A stretch of DNA of 64,000 nt, taken from positions 1-64,000 of the forward strand of contig CAJTDC010000004.1 of assembly GCA_910575055.1 (NCBI GenBank), in the 5' to 3' direction. Below, one piece after another: positions 61,809 to 64,000 of the stretch; the stretch's first letter is position 1, and every line of letters starts with the position of its first letter. Position numbers and translations under genes: made by a program. This stretch comes from Clostridia bacterium (GTDB taxonomy: Bacteria > Bacillota > Clostridia > Lachnospirales > Anaerotignaceae). Below the pieces are notes generated by a model, which worked only from the letters and a program-made list of their open reading frames with translations, ran no database searches and was not told the DNA's origin.

Positions 61809-63479
61809 ATGAACGCGTTTCATAAAAAAGTAATAAAAGTATTTACCACAGCATTGTTATGTAGTAGTATATGGAGTGCTACCGCATACGCTTACAATGC
61901 TACACAAACAGTACACGTTGGGCTTTCTGGTATAGGCAGCAACATATCACTTTCTAACAAAATTATTACAATAGGGGCAGAAGAAAATGGAAATTATATC
62001 AGTGGAGGTACACTAAAATCTGAAAAAGGTTTTACATTTGCCTCTGGAAGCGGTACCTATGCGGCAGTATCTCTTTATTATGACAGTTATGATGCTGCAA
62101 AACAAAAAGCAGATACTATTTCAAATGCTTTACCTGCTTATACAGGAGGGGGAAAATGGCAAATATATGTTTCTGGCACAACAGGTGACCAACTTAGACA
62201 AAAAACAGGACTTGCCTGTGAAAATGTTTCTTCTACAGCAAATATGATACTGATACAATCCAATGGTAAAACAATCGCTTTGACAAACACTATTACACCA
62301 CAATTTGGTGCAGCAGACAATGATGATGAAACTATTACCATAAACAACAAACAGTACAGAGGTAAAATACAACCTACTCGTGTAAACGGTGGCAGTATTG
62401 TACCTGTTAATGCAGTAAATATAGAACACTATCTTTATGGTGTTTTACCTGGAGAAATGTCACCTAGTTTTGCAACAGAAGCACTCAAAGCACAAGCAGT
62501 TGCTTCTCGAACATATGCTCTAAAAAAAATAGATATGAAAGCACATACTACAAGTGGTTATGACATTTGTGACGGCACACATTGCCAGTCTTATAAAGGC
62601 AAGCCTTCAGAATTTGATGCTACAAATGCTGCCGTTGATGCTACAAAAGGTTTAGTAATGTATTATCAAGGAGAACCAATAGAGTCTGTATTTTTTGCTA
62701 GTAGTGGAGGTTATACAGAAAACAGTGAAGATATTTGGACTTCTCCCCTCCCCTATTTAAAAGCAGTACCTGATGTATACGAAATAGACACTAACACTTG
62801 GACAAAAAAATTTACTGCGGCACAGCTTACCAATTTAACAAGCTCAAAAGGTGACAATATTGGACAAGTTACAGACTTAGTATTATCTAAAATTGCATTA
62901 GGAGGACGTGTACAGGAATTAAAAATAGTAGGTACAAGTGGTACAAAAGTATTGACAAAAGACCAAGTTAGAACATATTTTTCCTCTTTAAGCGGTACTT
63001 TCCCTAGTAAAATGTTCACTATAAATGGTAGAGGAAACGGTTCTAAAACAAGCGTTACTATGATTGCTCCTTCTTCTAGTCCACAAAGTTCTACAAATAC
63101 AACAACCTCATTGCCAACTGTTAGTACATTACCTGACAATACCAATGTATCTGCAGAAGAAAGCATTGCAGACAATTATGTAATAGGAAGTGACAGTGCT
63201 ATTATGACACAACCACAAACAGAAGCACTACCTAATACAACAAGTACAACAAATAGCGTAAGTGCTGCACCTACAAATGCACCACAGCGTACGGTTACTG
63301 TAACAGCAGCTTCTTCTGGCATTAGTACAAATGACGGTTCAGGTACATTTGTAATAGAAGGAAAGGGCAACGGACACGGCGGAGGTATGAGTCAAAAAGG
63401 TGCCAATGGTATGGCGGCACAAGGCTATGACTTTTTAAGTATATTGCATCATTATTATACAGATGTTACAATACAATAA
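61809..63479 (+). CDS. SpoIID/LytB domain protein
   Basis: A 556-residue secreted protein with signal peptide (1-30, ending ATAYA). An N-terminal SPOR-like part (about 35-165, with VSLYYDSYDAAKQKAD) precedes the SpoIID domain: IVPVNAVNIEHYLYGVLPGE, ALKAQAVASRTYAL, GTHCQSYKG and ESVFFASSGGYTE (about 195-400). SpoIID enzymes are lytic transglycosylases acting on peptide-free glycan at the engulfment septum. Here a Ser/Thr/Pro-rich insert of about 110 residues splits the domain before the final GKGNGHGGGMSQKGANGMAA motif. Could serve vegetative wall turnover as well as sporulation. Confidence 0.88.
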   Translation: MNAFHKKVIKVFTTALLCSSIWSATAYAYNATQTVHVGLSGIGSNISLSNKIITIGAEENGNYISGGTLKSEKGFTFASGSGTYAAVSLYYDSYDAAKQKADTISNALPAYTGGGKWQIYVSGTTGDQLRQKTGLACENVSSTANMILIQSNGKTIALTNTITPQFGAADNDDETITINNKQYRGKIQPTRVNGGSIVPVNAVNIEHYLYGVLPGEMSPSFATEALKAQAVASRTYALKKIDMKAHTTSGYDICDGTHCQSYKGKPSEFDATNAAVDATKGLVMYYQGEPIESVFFASSGGYTENSEDIWTSPLPYLKAVPDVYEIDTNTWTKKFTAAQLTNLTSSKGDNIGQVTDLVLSKIALGGRVQELKIVGTSGTKVLTKDQVRTYFSSLSGTFPSKMFTINGRGNGSKTSVTMIAPSSSPQSSTNTTTSLPTVSTLPDNTNVSAEESIADNYVIGSDSAIMTQPQTEALPNTTSTTNSVSAAPTNAPQRTVTVTAASSGISTNDGSGTFVIEGKGNGHGGGMSQKGANGMAAQGYDFLSILHHYYTDVTIQ

Positions 63480-63492
63480 TATATTCATAACA

Positions 63493-63521
63493 TACCCCAC
63501 ATATTTTCTGTGGGGTTTTAT
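63493..63521 (+). terminator. Terminator after the SpoIID-family gene
   Basis: ACCCCACA / TGTGGGGT followed by TTTATTT. Confidence 0.82.
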
Positions 63522-63547
63522 TTACAGATAAATTAAGGAGAAATAAT

Positions 63548-64000
63548 ATGGACAAAAAAGATTTTTATTACGAATTACCACCAGAATTAATTGCACAACA
63601 GCCTTTAAAAGACAGAGCCTCCTCTCGCCTTTTGGCATTAAATAAAAACACTGGTGAAATAGAACATAAAACATTTAAAGACATACTAAGCTATTTAAAA
63701 AAAGGTGACTGTATAGTGCTCAATGATACAAAAGTATTACCTGCACGACTGATAGGACAAAGAAAGCAAACAGGTGCAAATGTGGAGTTATTACTTTTAA
63801 CAAGAAAAGATTTGGATAAATGGGAAACACTTGTCAAACCGGGTAAAAAAGCCAAAGTTGGTGATAGAATTGTTTTTGGTGATGGCAAATTAGAAGCAGA
63901 AATACTAGAAATTATAGAAGGCGGAAATCGTATTGTACAGTTTTATTATAATGGTGTATTTGAGCAGATATTAGATGAATTAGGACAAATGCCTCTTCCT
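63548..64000 (+). CDS. queA: S-adenosylmethionine:tRNA ribosyltransferase-isomerase (partial)
   Basis: The first 151 codons of QueA, which transfers the ribosyl part of SAM to 7-aminomethyl-deazaguanine in tRNA to make epoxyqueuosine. Starts [20 protein letters not shown] and shows [15 protein letters not shown] and [20 protein letters not shown], all standard for the N-terminal part. AAGGAG precedes the ATG. The gene runs off the right edge of the window without frame damage. Confidence 0.95.
   Translation, partial: MDKKDFYYELPPELIAQQPLKDRASSRLLALNKNTGEIEHKTFKDILSYLKKGDCIVLNDTKVLPARLIGQRKQTGANVELLLLTRKDLDKWETLVKPGKKAKVGDRIVFGDGKLEAEILEIIEGGNRIVQFYYNGVFEQILDELGQMPLP

Overview
The window is a very AT-rich chromosomal segment from an anaerobic, endospore-forming member of the Clostridia (Bacillota). 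Four things point this way: oxygen-independent ribonucleotide reductase (nrdDG) under NrdR control; sporulation-type genes (YlmC/YmxH, YunB, SpoIID families); a tyrosyl T-box riboswitch; and Clostridia-style maltose PTS and his loci. The species cannot be named from the sequence alone.

Layout. 1-1000: the 5' end of a 16S rRNA gene on the minus strand, with two tRNA-Ser genes upstream and four tandem TTGACA promoters. 1.3-6.7 kb: pepT, two duplicated lipoproteins, T-box and tyrS, an orphan SUKH protein, and a tiny Cys-rich two-repeat protein. 6.8-13.5 kb: a complete-looking hisZGDBHAFIE operon on the minus strand without hisC or a histidinol phosphatase. 13.5-17.6 kb: nrdR, ylmC and nrdDG; tandem NrdR boxes lie on the nrdDG promoter. 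17.6-20.6 kb: tRNA-Lys, a lipoprotein, tRNA-Arg, a 47-residue ORF and an aminotransferase. 20.9-26.9 kb: a maltose/glucose PTS, a phosphatase-fold protein and malQ, divergent from a LacI regulator. 27-29.9 kb: a permuted papain-like membrane protein and an ECF sigma/anti-sigma pair. 30-36.8 kb: purA, then carA and a gene in which full-length CarB and full-length DapF are joined in one open frame.

36.9-45.2 kb is an accessory island. It holds seven XRE-type regulators (one degenerate), two tandem DUF4157-AHH nuclease toxin-like genes (one interrupted by an in-frame TAA), a soluble PocR-chemoreceptor hybrid, a YheO/DauR regulator and a DUF1273 SLOG protein. 45.3-49.5 kb: yunB, a class A penicillin-binding protein with a repetitive Gln/Pro-rich cytoplasmic tail, and tRNA-Pro. 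49.8-54.5 kb is a truncated prophage end (tail, holin, amidase, XhlA-like, sigma-like). Between its lysis operon and tRNA-Pro sits a separate three-gene operon: a PARP/ART-like protein, a small acidic protein and a SecB-like chaperone. Its gene order matches toxin-antitoxin-chaperone (TAC) modules. 54.6-55.5 kb: a coiled-coil protein and a GC-richer scar of a mobile-element gene. 55.7-64 kb: marR-MATE efflux, an oxidoreductase, ridA-ilvA, azlCD, a SpoIID-family protein and the start of queA.

The best candidates for something new are the ART / small protein / SecB-like cassette, the CarB-DapF fusion, and the paired DUF4157-AHH toxin-like genes. All functional names rest on recognising motifs by eye; no database search was possible.
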